From the NCBI GenBank assembly GCA_013368375.1, contig JAACJP010000022.1, positions 558,001-622,000 of the forward strand: a stretch of 64,000 nucleotides of DNA, read 5' to 3'. Positions 1 through 12,893 of this stretch are shown here, in pieces. Numbering within the stretch: position 1 is the stretch's first letter; each line of letters starts with the position of its first letter. The stretch is from Tricholomella constricta (taxonomy: Eukaryota > Basidiomycota > Agaricomycetes > Agaricales > Lyophyllaceae). The notes beneath the pieces are model-generated. The model saw only the letters and a program-made list of their open reading frames with translations, made no database searches and had not been told where the DNA came from. Both the position numbers and the translations under genes were made by a program.

Positions 1-3000
1 GGTCATCTAGAAGCAGCGTCGGGGGCAGCTGGGCTTGCAAAGCTTCTCCTCATGCTCGAGCATAAACGCATCCCGCGCCAAATCTCACTAAAGCTCCTCA
101 ACCCACGGATCGCACCCCTTGATTCTGACCATACTGTCATCGATACGATAAATGTCCCTTGGTCTCCCTCTCACAAAGGCATGACTAGGCTAGCATTACT
201 GAACAATTTCGGAGCTGCTGGATCCAATACAGCCCTCTTACTCGAGGAGCATCCGAAAGCTCGTGCTCAGGACGTACCACACGAGATGTCCTACGTTTTC
301 GGGCTATCAGCCAAGGATGACACCACGCTCGACATACTCCGTTCGAAGTTCCTGCATTATCTGGAAGGGGGGGAGGAAGTCTCGCTTGCTGATACTGCTT
401 ATACGTCGACGGCGCGCAGACAGATCTATGACCACCGATTGGCTGTTTCTGCGAACACCGTTCAAGATCTCATGGAGAAACTGCGAAAGGCCCTCGCGGT
501 CCAAACATCAGCTAAGGATGCGCGACTAATATTCGTGTTTTCTGGTCAAGGTGGCCAATACCTAGGGATGGGTCGCTCTCTCTATCAAACATCAGCGCTC
601 TTCAGAAAGCACATTGACGAGTGCCATGAAATACTTATGACAGCCGGCTTTCCTGGCGTCCTTGCAATCATTACTGCGGATGCTCAGAACAGCGGCTTGT
701 CTACTTCTGAAGAGTTTGAAGCGTATCAAGCGTCCATTCTTTCCCTTCAATACGCGCTGGCAAAATTATGGACTTCATGGGGTCTATCACCTGCAGCCGT
801 TGTGGGACACAGGTAAGCCGTCGTTTTCTGACATTCATATGAGTATCTCAATTTATATACTATAGTCTCGGGGAATACGCCGCATTGGTCATCGCGAACG
901 TCATGTCCCTGAAGGATGCGTTGCTTATCGTCGCTAACCGCGTCCGACTTATGGTGCAAAAGTGCGCCCTCAGCACAACGGGCATGGTGGCGGTGAACTT
1001 GGGACCAGCCGCCTTGCAAGAAGCACTACAATCTTCTCCCGATTTCTCTGTGCTCTCTATCGCATGCTTCAATAGCCCGATCGACTGCGTTGTTTCCGGG
1101 CCATTAGTCGAGTTAAAAGCATTCAAAGCGTACCTCGATGCCCAGATCCGTTGCAAGAACGTTCTCCTCGCGGTCCCCTTTGGGTACCACAGCCCAGCGA
1201 TGGCTCCGCTTCTGGATGACCTCACTGCAATAGCTCGGCGCGCCTCGTTCAAGGCACCGACAATTCCTGTCGTATCCAATGTTCTTGGAGAGGTCGTTTT
1301 ACCTGGTGATTCCTCCGTGTTCAAAGCAGCATATTTCGCTCGACATTGTGCAGAGCCTGTTCAGTTCGATAAGGGCATCCAAACGTTGGTTGCCAGTTCA
1401 TCGAAAGCGTCAATAGATGCGTGGATCGAAATCGGTCCTCACACCACGACACTTCCCATGCTGAAGGCCAACAGCAGTCTTCCCCGAAGCAGTATGCTCC
1501 TCGGGTCCCTTCGGAAACAGCAGGATCCTTGGGCAACGCTCACGACAAGTCTTTCTCAATTGTACACCGCTGGCGTGAACGTTCGCTGGCGGGCCACATT
1601 TGCGCACGTTCCCGTCAGCTGCATCAGCCTTCCCTCGTATCCGTTCTCTCCCAAGAAGTTCTGGGTCGAATACAAGGAACCGAAAGCGGCGATCGATGAT
1701 GAAACTTCCCAATCCTCTCTATCGCCATCAATGTCCACCCAGTACTCCATCCTAGATCGCTGGACGCAGCGCCCATCCCCGGAAAACGGCGGAGTTGCTA
1801 TCTTTGCGACACCCATCGGAAGTCTCGCGGGTTGGATCAGCGGCCACAAAGTGGGGGGCCTGTCTCTTTGTCCGGCGTCAATTTATATCGAACAGGCTCT
1901 CGCCGGTATTCGCCTTGCCTGCGATCACCTCGGGATTACACTTCAAGATACACATACAATCATTCGTCAGTTGATTTTCGCGAAGCCTTTGGTCTATAAC
2001 GAATCCGTTGCGCGAGTTGTTATCACAACGATTACCGTCCAGGACAGATCCGGCACCTTCAGCATCAGCTCGCTCGTCCATCCATCCCGCGAGGAGACTA
2101 TCCATGCACACGGCGAATACCGACTACAGTCGACGCTACAGACTGTCACCAAGTTCAGTCGAACTCTGCCGACAATCTCGCGCTACATGGCGGCCGTCGT
2201 TAGACCAAGCACCGGACAACCGCCCGAGGTCTTCTCGACTCGGACTGCTTATGAGGTCATCTTTCCTAGGGTAGTCGACTACTCGAAGAAGTATCACACC
2301 ATGCGTTCAATCACCGTGGACGCCAGTAGCATGGAAGGATGCGCGGATGTCTGCCTCCCTAGCGATTATGACCGTGGAAAATTTGTCGTCCATCCTGTTT
2401 TCATGGACACACTGCTTCATGTTGCAGGTTTTGTTGCCAATCTTCAAGGTGGCCCGAACGATGCATTCATTTGCAGCGAGGTCGGCACCGTCAAGGTCAT
2501 TCCTCACCTGGTCAGCAACGACGCGTCATATAAAATATATTGCAGCAACGCGTGGGTTCCGGAGGACGGCATGGTGCTTGCGGATGCCTATGCAGTGCTT
2601 TCTGCGGAGCCGAAGAAGATTGTCGCACACATGAAAGGCATGCAATTCCGTCGAGTCCGCCTTGATAGACTCAAACGAGGACTCTCCCTCGCATCTGGGA
2701 AGGTTACGGAACCTCAACCAACGATCTCCTCCAAACATGAACAAGTCAAGGCCTCCCGCTCTTCTCCCGCCACCACTACCATGGCTTCGAGCTTGCAAGA
2801 CACCATCATCGATATAATGTCACAGACCTGCGACCTCAAACCACAGGAAATGGATCTTAACACGGATCTAACTTCTCTTGGTGTCGATTCCCTGATGTCT
2901 ATCGAAGTCTTTGGCAGACTGGCTCATGCTTTCCCAGACGCAAACCTGAACGCTCACACGCTATCGTTCTGCACGACTGTCGCGGATATCATCCGGGAAG

Positions 3001-4282
3001 TTTCGACGAAGTTGAAATCGAGAACTTCTGTAGGAAGCGAGTCTCCGACAACAACTTTTAGTGGGACCTCTACACCGAGGACTTTGGTACCGGATGATGT
3101 ACTGTCGGAACCCACTCACTCATTGGTCGACGGAGAACCTGATGTCAAACGAATCCTTGCCTCAATCCTTGACGTCGCCATCCATGATATCGAGGATGAC
3201 ATTGATTTTGAACTTTTGGGCTTGGATTCCCTCACATCGATCGAGGCTCTTCATGCATTAAAGGCGGAGTTCGGCTTGGAGCTGCCGAGTAATCTTTTCA
3301 CGACATTCCCCACCCTGCGGGCGCTCCAGTCTCACCTAGCCTCTCAACTCGTAAAGCCTTCGGAAACACGCCCACATGTTGCCAGGAAGACGACCAAGGC
3401 TACGTCGACGAACTTTAGTACTATGATCAACTTCATGCGACTCGATACGGTCCCACTCCCCATACAACATTCTGACACTGGACGCCTTCCATTATTTCTC
3501 ATTCACGATGGAAGTGGTCTAGTAAATTATCTTGAGCGCCTTTCTCAGGTGGGGCGGCCTCTTTGGGGGATCCATAACCCAAACTTCCCAACTGCTCGTC
3601 CTTGGGATAGCGTTACTCAGATGGCAAAGGCGTATGCGGGTTACATTGCAGGCGTCGCTACTGGACCTGTCTTGCTCGGCGGTGAGTCCTTTTGGATGTC
3701 GAGATATACTTTGCTGACGTTTGCATAATAGGCTGGTCCTTCGGAGGCGTAGCTGCGTATGAGGTCGCTGGACATCTTGAAAAACTGGGCACACACGTTC
3801 AAGGAATCCTCTTGATTGACTCGCCCAGCCCCATCAATCATGTACCGCTCACCGACTCGTTGATCGAATCCGTCCTTGACCTCGACGACCGGAGCTCCAA
3901 CTCTGAGCTCGGAAGGTTGGTGAAGGCTCAGTTCTCCATGAACGCGCGCCTGCTGGGGAAGTTCAAGCCCGAACCCGCAGTCGGTCGTTGCCCACCCTTA
4001 GTGCTACTTCGTTCCAAAGAAGGCTTTAGCCCCGCAGGTGTTCAAGTTCCTGCTTGGTTGTCAAATCGCACCGACCCAAGTATGGCCACAGCAGGATGGG
4101 ACACTTTGTCTGGTGGTCTAGTAAAAATCATAGACATCCCCGGACACCATTTCCAGCCTTTCCATCCCTCGAACGTGCGTTCCTATTAGAATATTCCTTT
4201 TTTCTAAGGCTCACAAAAATTATAGGTCCAGGACGTTTCAATGCGTATAATCGAAGGTTGTGATTATCTCGAACGGCAGTAG
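1..4282 (+). CDS. Non-reducing polyketide synthase, 5' truncated by window (KS end-AT-PT-ACP-ACP-TE)
   Basis: Iterative type I PKS that should make an aromatic, orsellinate-like polyketide. The frame is open from base 1 and begins in the KS C-terminus with GHLEAASG, which holds a KS catalytic histidine. The AT active-site motif GHSLGEYAAL is split by intron 813-865: GH+AG joins T+LGEY. The PT domain (about 1790-2680) shows GHKVGGLSLCPASIY and HPVFMDTLLH, its catalytic His and Asp regions. Two carrier domains have LGVDSLMSIE (about 2880) and LGLDSLTSIE (about 3220). The TE nucleophile motif GWSFGG is assembled across intron 3682-3731. A last intron, 4175-4225, leads to the C-terminus ending LERQ and a TAG stop at 4280-4282. 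Every expected catalytic motif in the visible part is intact. Twin ACPs before a TE are common in basidiomycete orsellinic-acid-type synthases. The SAT domain and most of the KS lie upstream, outside the window. Confidence 0.95.
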
Positions 4283-4654
4283 GAGGGTGGCCGTGGTTTA
4301 TTTATTGTCGTAGAGCCGTGGACGGACCAGAGCCCTCTTATAATATACAGTGTACTTCTACCCTTCCTAGTTTACGGAGTTCAGTCTACCCTTCCTACTT
4401 CACGGAGTTCAGCTATTTATCCATCGACATCAGTCGCAGTAGAGCTAATGCCTTTAACCGATTCAGAGCTTTGTCTAGCTATAATTTACCGTGTATCTCG
4501 TTTTTCCCACTTGAAGTGAATACGTTCCAATCTCCTGCCGTAATGTCATAAACTATATTATAAAGATCTAGCATAGTGCAATGGTGCATAGCGGGGTATC
4601 ATGAAAAGGGAACGAAAAAGGAGTTAACGAGCAAGACCTTAATCCAATTCGTCA
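4283..4654. other. Intergenic with a short tandem duplication
   Basis: No gene seen between the PKS stop and the convergent DUF2235 stop. A 28-bp unit (CTACCCTTCCTA...GGAGTTCAG) occurs twice head to tail at 4358-4385 and 4386-4413 with a few mismatches. The rest is AT-rich 3' flank. Confidence 0.7.
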
Positions 4655-6929
4655 TCACGCGATCCACGTCGGCTCAACAGAAAAGTGGGCCTTAGGCTTG
4701 TACTTTTTCTTTTTCTTTGACTCCTCAGGAGGGTTGGCGTCCATGCGAAGTCGAACCGTCCTGTGAACATTGACACCATTTCTTTTCTGCTTAGGGATGA
4801 ACCTTGGGCGTGCAAGATTCGAACTGCAGTCGAGTCAAGTAAATAGAACAGAGTCCACGACATGCGACGGGACAAACACACGCACCTGAAGTACGTTATC
4901 CATTCGTTATTCCCATTTTGATAGCGCAAGTTCAAAGGAAGAATTTCCAAAACCCACCAGCTGCGCTTGATTTTGAGCTGGTCATATATAGGCGACAGAG
5001 CATCCCGCAGATCCTCCAGCTCCTCGTCTATGTGCTCGATGTTCCCGTTCGCGGGGGCCGTGACGGTCACTGCATACTCGGCCTTGGCCTCCCTCCTGAG
5101 GCTAGAAAGTAATTGTCGAAAGAAAGAAGGTTTCTTCAGCATTTGATAAGCCTCAGAGCCGACAGGCAATGGAGGACGTCTCGGAGTAACGTATGGGAAC
5201 AGAGTCGATGGGTCGAGGCCGATTGTCCTTAGTGCTTGCGAGTCGAACATGATTCCCGAATTTGTCTTGAAACACTCCCGTACCATCCAACGAAGGGAGA
5301 TACGAGCGAGCGAATGCCGAGTTTTGTTAGTAACGGATCCTCCACCAACATCTGAAAAAGAAACCGTCAGATGAAGGACGGAGGTAGTACGATGAGAAAA
5401 CAGACCACAATGGCAACCCTGACGGAGACAAATAATATGTGACCACGAAACTTCATTGAATGAGGTTTTGGAACGCACCGAAAACCAGACCTCCTGAATG
5501 TCAGTCACATGCTTCTCCTTCTGAGAATAGATTCGCTCGAAATTACTTAGCCTCCGTTCCTCTTCCGATTCCTTCGGCGTTCTCAAGGTGGAAGACTGAT
5601 ATGACAGACTGCCTTTTCGATCCTTCTCCTTAAGAGGCTGGGGTGAACTCGTGACGACAGGTTGTGTTTGTACGCCTAGGTGTTGTTCCTCGACGGTAGG
5701 CCGGTTCCACAGGTTGGCTTTGAACTTTGCGCGGCGCTCATCGAGGGCAATCGCATGCCGAAAATTGCGGACGATTGTGTTGGATGTCGTGAAAGGTAAT
5801 CTTTTCGGAATGATGCCAACCGAGTCAACCGTGTCCCTGCATGTAGAGATTAGATCACGGAAGCTATTCTTGGTTTCACGACGCACCAAACCCCGAGAAA
5901 CTCGATGTCGACATCCACGGAGAAGGCTAGCATGAAAGCGTTGGACTGTTCCCATCCGACATCGTCGGCGCGTGTGTACATCTTGTAGGCGAACGGAACT
6001 TGTTGATGATTATCGGCAGGAAGGAGGCCGACCTTGTGAATCATTCCTGCAAGGCTGTAGCATCGTTAGACCTAACTTTTAGTCTCCTTGCCGTTTGACC
6101 AACCTTCGAGCCGTGTATGCCCCCCGGGAGAATCCTGTCAAATTGTGGCGATTAAAGAAATTGCATTGAGTGAAAACTGTCTTGACAAACCGAAAATGCA
6201 GATCTTGTCTCCTTCGACGTCTATGTTGCACTAAGTTGAGCGGAGGTGGCTGCAAGGCAGAATTGGGAACATACAGTTCTGCATCAAAAATTCGTAACCA
6301 CCTTTCAAACGCGATCAATAACCAGATACTAGAGTCAAGGAGTCGGATGATAGGTACTCATCACATGTGCATGTAGATTCCATGCAAACATCTCGTCCAA
6401 AGTCTGGTTAAAAATGTCGGATTGATCGACTCGGCGAGGGGAGGAAATGACCAGACCTTGTGTATTTTCGACGTGAATGGGGTTGCGACTTTCGGTGACA
6501 TGTACGTTCCGATGCCAGCCTATGGAGAAATCGTTCGTAAAAATGAAAGAATATGCAGCTGCAGGCGTTAATCACCTGGTAATAAACCATCTGCTTTGAG
6601 CGGTCATTTTTCTTGAGTAACGACACGAGTTGGACAATGTTGGAATTATCGCCGTCAAATTGATCTCCAGTTCCATCGAAGCAAAGTACGAGCGTTCGAT
6701 TCGGATGCTCCGGCGGTATCGTTGGTGGTGTTAAACGTGGATCTATTGTCATTTCCTTGCGCATAGGCTGGCGTGTATCGAAGTTTGAAATGGGCTCCGA
6801 ATTTGTTGTCGTAAGGGTGATCCCAGAGAAGGCAGAAGTGAGGGTGGGACGCCCCGAATTGTCGCCGTGGTCGACGACGGTGTCTGTCAATGAGAAAGCT
6901 GTCCCTTCTTGAGCGTGTTGGATCGACAT
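4655..6929 (-). CDS. DUF2235 (Tle1-like alpha/beta hydrolase) family protein
   Basis: Fungal member of the DUF2235 family, which is related to the catalytic domain of Tle1 phospholipase effectors; substrate unknown here. The ATG at 6929 opens an exon ending at 6576 with LVLCFDGTGDQFDGDNSNIV, the family's N-terminal strand and Asp motif. Later exons read, in order, YQAGIGTYMSP, KTLDEMFAWNLHAHVM, SGYEFLMQN, VEGDKICIFG+FSRGAYTAR (nucleophile elbow GFSRGAY), SLAGMIHKVGLLP, DIEFLGVWDTVDSVG and HCDVGGGS. The C-terminal exon ends PTWIA with TGA at 4655-4657. I count about ten short introns. One donor, GTCTGG just after the SKIHK codons (around 6450), is weak, so that junction is less certain. All family motifs can be joined in frame, so the gene looks intact. 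It is convergent with the PKS; nothing shows a joint pathway. Confidence 0.85.
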
Positions 6930-7602
6930 GTCCTTTTAAATATGAGGGGGAGTGTGAACAAGATGGGAGGTCGCTTGGGGCCACAGCCACGCTCCTTATG
7001 CACCTCTCTGGAGACGGAGCGAAGCGAATAACACGGAGGCTGCTTCGAGGAGGCGCTTGTCTGTAAGGGCACATCTGATGTCGCCTAACCAAAAGAGTAT
7101 AGAGCAGCTGATCGACTTGTCAAAGTGATGATGGATTTCGAACAACACCACCTAAGCACAGTATGGTCTCTCGGTACTCACGCATTATAAACGTTCACTT
7201 CAAAGCTATTCCAGTCATTAATTGTTCTCGAATCATTGAATTCAGAAAGGTGCCCTACAACGTTGACGCGAACTTGTATACTCATCTTTAAATACCTTTC
7301 TAGAATGGGCTTCGGGCTCATCGATCAACGTTTCACTCCACTCTTCTGTGAGTTGAACAGTTTCGTAAATATGTCCTGAATGTACTTACTAGCATGAATA
7401 GTACATCCTTGCGTCGATTGGCGACATTCTTCCGAAGCTGCGGAGATGATGATCGTCGGTAAAAGCCGGCTCAGGGTTGTAATTGAGCATTTGTTCCGCA
7501 TCACTCGTGGCCGCATATGGATAATCCACGAGAACCATTTCGAGGTTTCTATTCTCTCCAAACCACCAATTCATATTCTATTGGCCTCGACATCGTGACC
7601 AC
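6930..7602. other. Intergenic, one weak ORF
   Basis: Shared space between two minus-strand genes. A 61-codon minus-strand ORF at 7389-7574 starts MNWWFGENRN and has plausible codon use plus a nearby GTAAGT donor, but no recognisable domain and no convincing continuation. I do not call it a gene. Confidence 0.4.
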
Positions 7603-9266
7603 CTAATTATCTGCGACTTTGATGACAGCTTTAGCTTTATTCGTTCCCTTCTGAACCGCAAGAATGACATCTCCAACTTTGTCCAAGCCGTTCGAAATTT
7701 CTTCAGTGTACTTGAGCTCGCCGTTTGCCAGTTTTGCAGGAACGGTGGCGTAGAATTCGGCGTCGTATTTGGGTTGCAGTCTGGTCACAATGAAGCCGTT
7801 AATGGACAGCGACTTGCCAACCACGAGCATCATGTTCTGGTATTCCAGTTCATTGGTGAGTTGCCCGAATATTACAGGACACGATCACTTACCTGGATAG
7901 GTTTCCCTCCAGTGTTGTAACCTGAGAAAAGTCAGAATATACTTCAGCACTTGAAAAGAAGCGCTTTACCGGATATCATTCCACATTCCTGTCACATTGG
8001 AATATATCAGAGGCATTTGAAGGTAAGAGAAAGTGAATACGAACGATGAACCGGGCCCCAGTGTTGGCAGCAACGAGCGCCTGGTCCAAAACCTCTCCAC
8101 CGACATTGTCCCAGTATCTGATTCCTCCTTGGTGAGCTTTTTCGATGCAATCATTAGAAATTGACTTACACATCGATGGGGCCGTGCTTCTCCAGAACTT
8201 CGGCCGTGTTCGTCGTCTTGTAATTGAAAGCTACATCGGCGCCGATGGATTCCATGAACTTGACCTTCTCATCGGAACCTGCGGATGCGATGACCTTGAG
8301 CCCGTCGAGCTTGGCTAATTGAATAACGAGTCTGAGATGGGATGGGTAAGCAGAGAGGAGTAAGGTCGGACTGCTAGCGACTTACGATCCAACGGGCCCT
8401 ATACAAAGGGTCAGTATAAAAGAATATGGTACAGTACTGGGATATACACACCTCCACCGGTGGTGACAAAAGCAGTCTCTCCCTTGATTCGCGGTCTGTA
8501 AGTAAGTTAAGACCTGTTGACGGGATGCGGCTGACATTGTTCGCTTTCGAATACTCCTTCCAGGCCATATATGCAGTCTTGCCTACAACAGTCTCCTGGT
8601 CAGTCCTGATGTACTTTTCAACATGCACTGTTATGTACCTGGCATCCCCGCAGCACCGACGTACACAGACCAAGGGAGGTTGTGTTCATTCTTGATGGTG
8701 GTCAGCCCCTCAAGGTTCTTCCTTACACTGTATTCTTCATGAGCTGGAAGCATATAATGTCAGTGACACTCTCGTGTAAACGAATCAAAGGGCCTCACAT
8801 AGTAATCCATAGATGTGGTCTCCCTGTTTGACCTCCGGAAGCTCCGAACGCACAACGACGCCGACGCCATGGCTAGCTATTCTATGAACGTGATTTCAGT
8901 ATTGTCTCCGACGCCTCAGACAAATAAACTCACGGTTCGCCGAGAGTGAAAGGTGGCTAACGACATGTCTGTTAGACGGAAAGCATCCCATGCTGCTGAA
9001 TCCACTCACCGAATATGATTTAGCTTCGGGTGCCCGCATCCTTCCCCTCATATATGGGTCAATCGAGAGAACTAGAGTCTTCACGAGGAATCCGCCATCC
9101 AGACTGACGTTATCGACGTCGATCGTCTTTGTGTCATCGTAAACAGTTGTCTTTCCAGGCTCAGGGAAACCTAAGAAATTACGTTAGACCCAGTAATGCT
9201 TGTCCAGTCCCTCTTACCTGTTGGGACTGAGTTGAAGAGTACTCGAGCGTTTCTGGTGGGTGACAT
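7603..9266 (-). CDS. MDR-family NAD(P)-dependent oxidoreductase (alkenal/one reductase-like)
   Basis: Medium-chain dehydrogenase/reductase of the zinc-free prostaglandin/leukotriene reductase type, expected to reduce conjugated enals or enones with NAD(P)H in the cytosol. The ATG at 9266 gives MSPTRNARVLFNSVPTG. The next exons carry IDPYMRGRMR, a hallmark of this subfamily, then FTLGEP and HGVGVVVRSELPEV. Then come AAGMPGKTAYMAW and the nucleotide-binding stretch TTGGGPVGSLVIQLAKLDG with YWDNVGGEVLD. The last exon, 7603-7833, ends KAVIKVADN. About eight short introns are used; exon joins around 8480-8530 are less certain. No zinc-ligand cysteines are seen, as expected for this branch. A TATATATA box lies about 70 nt upstream of the ATG. 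The protein could tailor the nearby polyketide or detoxify enals; the sequence does not decide. Confidence 0.88.
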
Positions 9267-11549
9267 TGTAGAGGTTGGATAGTATAGATGCTTCGAGACA
9301 AGTTTGTAATCATCATTGTCGAGGAGAGGTCTATATATATACGCCCTTCGCTGATCCGGGCATCAACGTAGCCGGACGATCACCAACTTAGTAAGATTTT
9401 TGAGCCTTGCTTGGCCAAGGCTTTACTGATTATGAAGCTATAAGCTATCTCAGCAACTTACGCAGCCACTGTTCCTCGAGGGACGGTAGCGAGACTTCTG
9501 CGCTCTTCTGTCCAATGTGGTTACACAGCAGCATGGTGAGTTTGACACTTGAAGTTGACTTGAAGGCCAAATCAAACGTGTTGCTAACATGACATCTGAC
9601 GGAAAGGGGCTCAATCAATCACAATCGTCGAGCATACGATTAGTCCAGAACCCAAGTTCGTTACTGACTTCGGGTGGACTACTTACTCTGCGAGTAGGTC
9701 GGTGTGTGCTAAATCGTTTCGACAGGGAATGACGAATCATTAGAAGTCGAAAACTCCATAGCCCCGGATCCTTACATACATGCCAAGGCCAGTACTCAAG
9801 CGCATTCGACGGTACGTATATCCTCGCTGAGATCCCGTTTTCTCTCAATGTCATGTGTGGCACAATCAAGAATTTTCCATTCATGCATGAAAGGTTATTA
9901 TCTGTGTTCACAACAACGTCGACATGCCATATACCAGCAGCGGGTCATCTACGGCCGACCGGCGACCGCCATACCGTGGTCATGCCGTGTATGTAGCGAC
10001 GGACATCGCCTGTTCATGTTAAGATTCCGGCAGGCTAATTTACGTCCTCAAGGTGTGTACGAATTGCTTATAATTGTGGTGCAAAAGGTCTTGAACACGG
10101 CTTGGCAATTTGAACGAGGAACACAGCTTACTGCTCAGATAGATAGAGGTCTTTGGGAGTGGCTACACGCCCTCAGTGACTCAATGTAGACAGACGTTGA
10201 TAATGACGGTGACTCAACGTAGACCAGGCATTGATAATGACGAAACAATCTTCAGGTCGTCTTCCCGTATCGGATTACGCCACAGTTCTGCCCACAGTGT
10301 TGCTATTTTGAGGTTGCGTGCCGTATCCAGAAATATACCTAGATCGCTTGGAGTCACATATGTGATCTCCCCGCACTCATTAATCTATGGTCAATTCCCA
10401 CAACCTCCGTATCAGATGAGATTGGGCACTATAAAACCGACTGACACTGTGACGAGAGCAGCTTGTTAATTTCAAAAAGCGGTGCTCGACCGGTGCCGTG
10501 AAGATATCGAGAGCCTGAGAGAATCATTAATGATCATCATTCTGATCTTTAATTTCATAGAATGTAGAGAGGCCTGGACAGTCATACTGATGTAGATTCC
10601 ATCGAATTAAACTCGAAGAAAGAGGGTGTAAACCGAGAGATTGACACTCACTGAAAGGTGATCCTGACACACATGGACGCATGCACCATTGCTTCGTATC
10701 CCTCAATTCGAAAATGAAAGATTCTGTCAAGCTGCGGAGGAGATGGACGGTAAAAGGCTACCGTTATACTGGAAGAACACTGAGAAGCGTTTGAAGGGTG
10801 AATAAAGTGTGATAATGATCACTGGGATAGAAGCAGACAAGTTGACAACCAGTGCGCTCAGACTTGGGTTGTCCGACATCACGGCACAGCAGCACTGCCT
10901 CAAGAGAAAGCAATTAAGTGGCAGCAAGAAAGCCCTGAACGGGGTGGGAGCGCAGCGGGGATTTATCGGCTGAGCTTGCTCAAGGCTGCATTCGTCAAGC
11001 ATTCGGCGCGAGAGGCAGCGCGGCAGCGGCAGGGCGGCGCTTATCCAAAAATTAGGCGCGGCGGTATTACTATTTGGGCTCAAGGGCCCAGCCAACTGCA
11101 TATAAACACCATCAATGAGCGACTGCCGCGTCTTTTATCGGCATCATTGCTCTCCTCCTTGGTTCCGTCTCCGTACCTTTCCATGCTATAGGAACAGGGT
11201 CATCTTCGGTTCTATGTACATCACGGCCTTCGGAAGCCTTTTCTGTCGTTATCGGCACACTCAATCTTTCATTGCCCGTTAAACGGTTATCACCGGTGTT
11301 TGCAGATGAAGTGACTCTCCTTATGCGATATCGAACTGAGCTCTAGAACGACGGAGATTGTTACTCTGCCGCCGTATGTTACTACTCGCTGAGCATCTCT
11401 GTGAGAACTTGTTCAACTGGAGTCTATAATCACAAGTATATCGATTTTTCGAACACAGTTCTTAATGTGATACTTTGGGACAAGCAAATATGTAATTCGG
11501 AGACTTTTGACCGCGCGCAACGATCGTGAGGACTCTTTGTTTCTTGCCA
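9267..11549. other. Long intergenic region, no convincing gene
   Basis: No complete gene seen. A 33/34-bp tandem duplication sits at 10176-10208 and 10209-10242 (units begin GTGACTCAA and end GATAATGACG). The minus-strand frame 9615-9911 contains a protein-like stretch (FLIVPHMTLRENG, ISARIYVPSNALEYWPWHV) followed by a possible GTATGT donor, but no family can be named and no ATG-started gene can be built. Near 11110-11330 a plus-strand frame reads like a secretion signal (SFIGIIALLLGSVSV) but lacks an in-frame ATG. These may be gene relics. Confidence 0.45.
9332..9341 (-). promoter_or_regulatory. Candidate TATA box of the MDR reductase gene
   Basis: TATATATAG on the minus strand about 70 nt upstream of the ATG at 9266; position fits a fungal core promoter. 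Confidence 0.4.
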
Positions 11550-11840
11550 TTAGGATCTACTGCGCAGTTGGCACTGTCGGGTCTGCAGTTTGACTATCAG
11601 AAGTGAATGTGAGTTCAATCCATCAGGTATCCTGGTGATCCACTCACATCCAGATGATAGTAGTGGTCTTGTCAACAAGGTAGCGTGCTTCACCGATGAT
11701 GGTATGGAAAATGTGTTTCGCTGTGAGTACTTCCGAGTCCGGTGTCTCGGGCACAATCTGTTCAATTGGCGGTAACGAATACTCACAGCCGCAAGGACAC
11801 TGGCGAAGGCAGAAAAGACAAAGAGGACTCGAAAGTACAT
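11550..11840 (-). CDS. Putative small secreted peptide
   Basis: The ATG at 11840 opens MYFRVLFVFSAFASVLAA, a good N-terminal signal peptide. A GTGAGT...CTCACAG intron follows directly after the signal and joins in frame to RNTFSIPSSVKHATLL. A second optional intron beginning GTGAGTGGATC keeps the same TAA stop at 11550-11552, so the mature peptide would be only about 45-65 residues. It has no hydrophobin cysteine pattern and no domain I recognise. A TTATAAG box lies about 55 nt upstream. Without expression evidence it remains a modest call. Confidence 0.4.
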   Translation of the reverse strand: MYFRVLFVFSAFASVLAAVSIRYRQLNRLCPRHRTRKYSQRNTFSIPSSVKHATLLTRPLLSSGCEWITRIPDGLNSHSLLIVKLQTRQCQLRSRS

Positions 11841-12893
11841 GTTCAGATTCGGGGGTGCTATGAAGTGTGCAACTGCGTAAGTCCAGGAGCGGCCGAGCTT
11901 ATAACCTATTCCCTATGACACTGACCTGATTTTGCCATTTGGTACCGTCCTTCTTCTCATCACATTCCCTTCCGTCTTCTCAGGAACATATGCGATTGTA
12001 CCTGCCCAGGCTTTCTTAGCCTTCAGTACTTCGTAAGAACTCCTTCAAGAGGGGGATATCACATCTAGGGTCAGGCTGCACAGGCTGCGTTTGTCGTCTG
12101 TTCTGCTTCCCACACATCTTTCGGCGCAGAACCACAAAGGAAATATCTCCCCTTTACCTTGCGTTTCACATCCAGAAACGGCGGAAACCCTATTCTGCAA
12201 GGACTGTGAAGGGACTCACGGCCACATTGCCTTCATTTCACAGGCTTGATGCTCGCGAGACTCTGGTTAGCGTAGTCTCCTATCCCATTCTGGACGCAAA
12301 CTCGGACATGGGAGATATATGAAGGGGTGAGAAGGATATCATCAACCCATTGCCGGCGATGTCGGGTGGTACCAACACAATGCACTTTTCTGCCCTGATC
12401 TACCTCTCCATGCTGCTCTCGACAGTCTATGGTGGGGTTGGCCCAAGCACAGACTTGCACATTGTGAACAAGGTCGTTGCCCCTGATGGCTTTTCTCGAT
12501 TGTACATTGTCGCCGCCCTATGTGAAGTTCTGCATTTTAACCCATGACACTGCTAGGGCTGTTGTAGCTGGCAGCACCGCTGGTAATGCTGATTACCCCG
12601 GACCTCTCATCACGGCGACAAAGGTTACCCATGGAATATGAGCGGTCTGTGAAGCCATCTAACCATCATGCAGGGAGACACCTTTAATCTCAATGTCATT
12701 GATTCTCTTACCGATCCCACCATGTTGCGGGCCACGAGTACCGTGTGTGCTTCTCATTGTACGAGGCTTACGCCGTCCTTACATTATTGTTCACACAGCA
12801 TTGGCACGGTTTCTTCCAGGCAGGTTCTAGCTGGGCTGACAGCCCAGCTAATGTGACCCAATGTCCAATCTCTCCGGGGCACTCTTTCTTGTA

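Noticed and set aside
1421..1699. Overlapping frames inside the PKS and other long genes
   Set aside because: Out-of-frame shadows of genes with clear domains.
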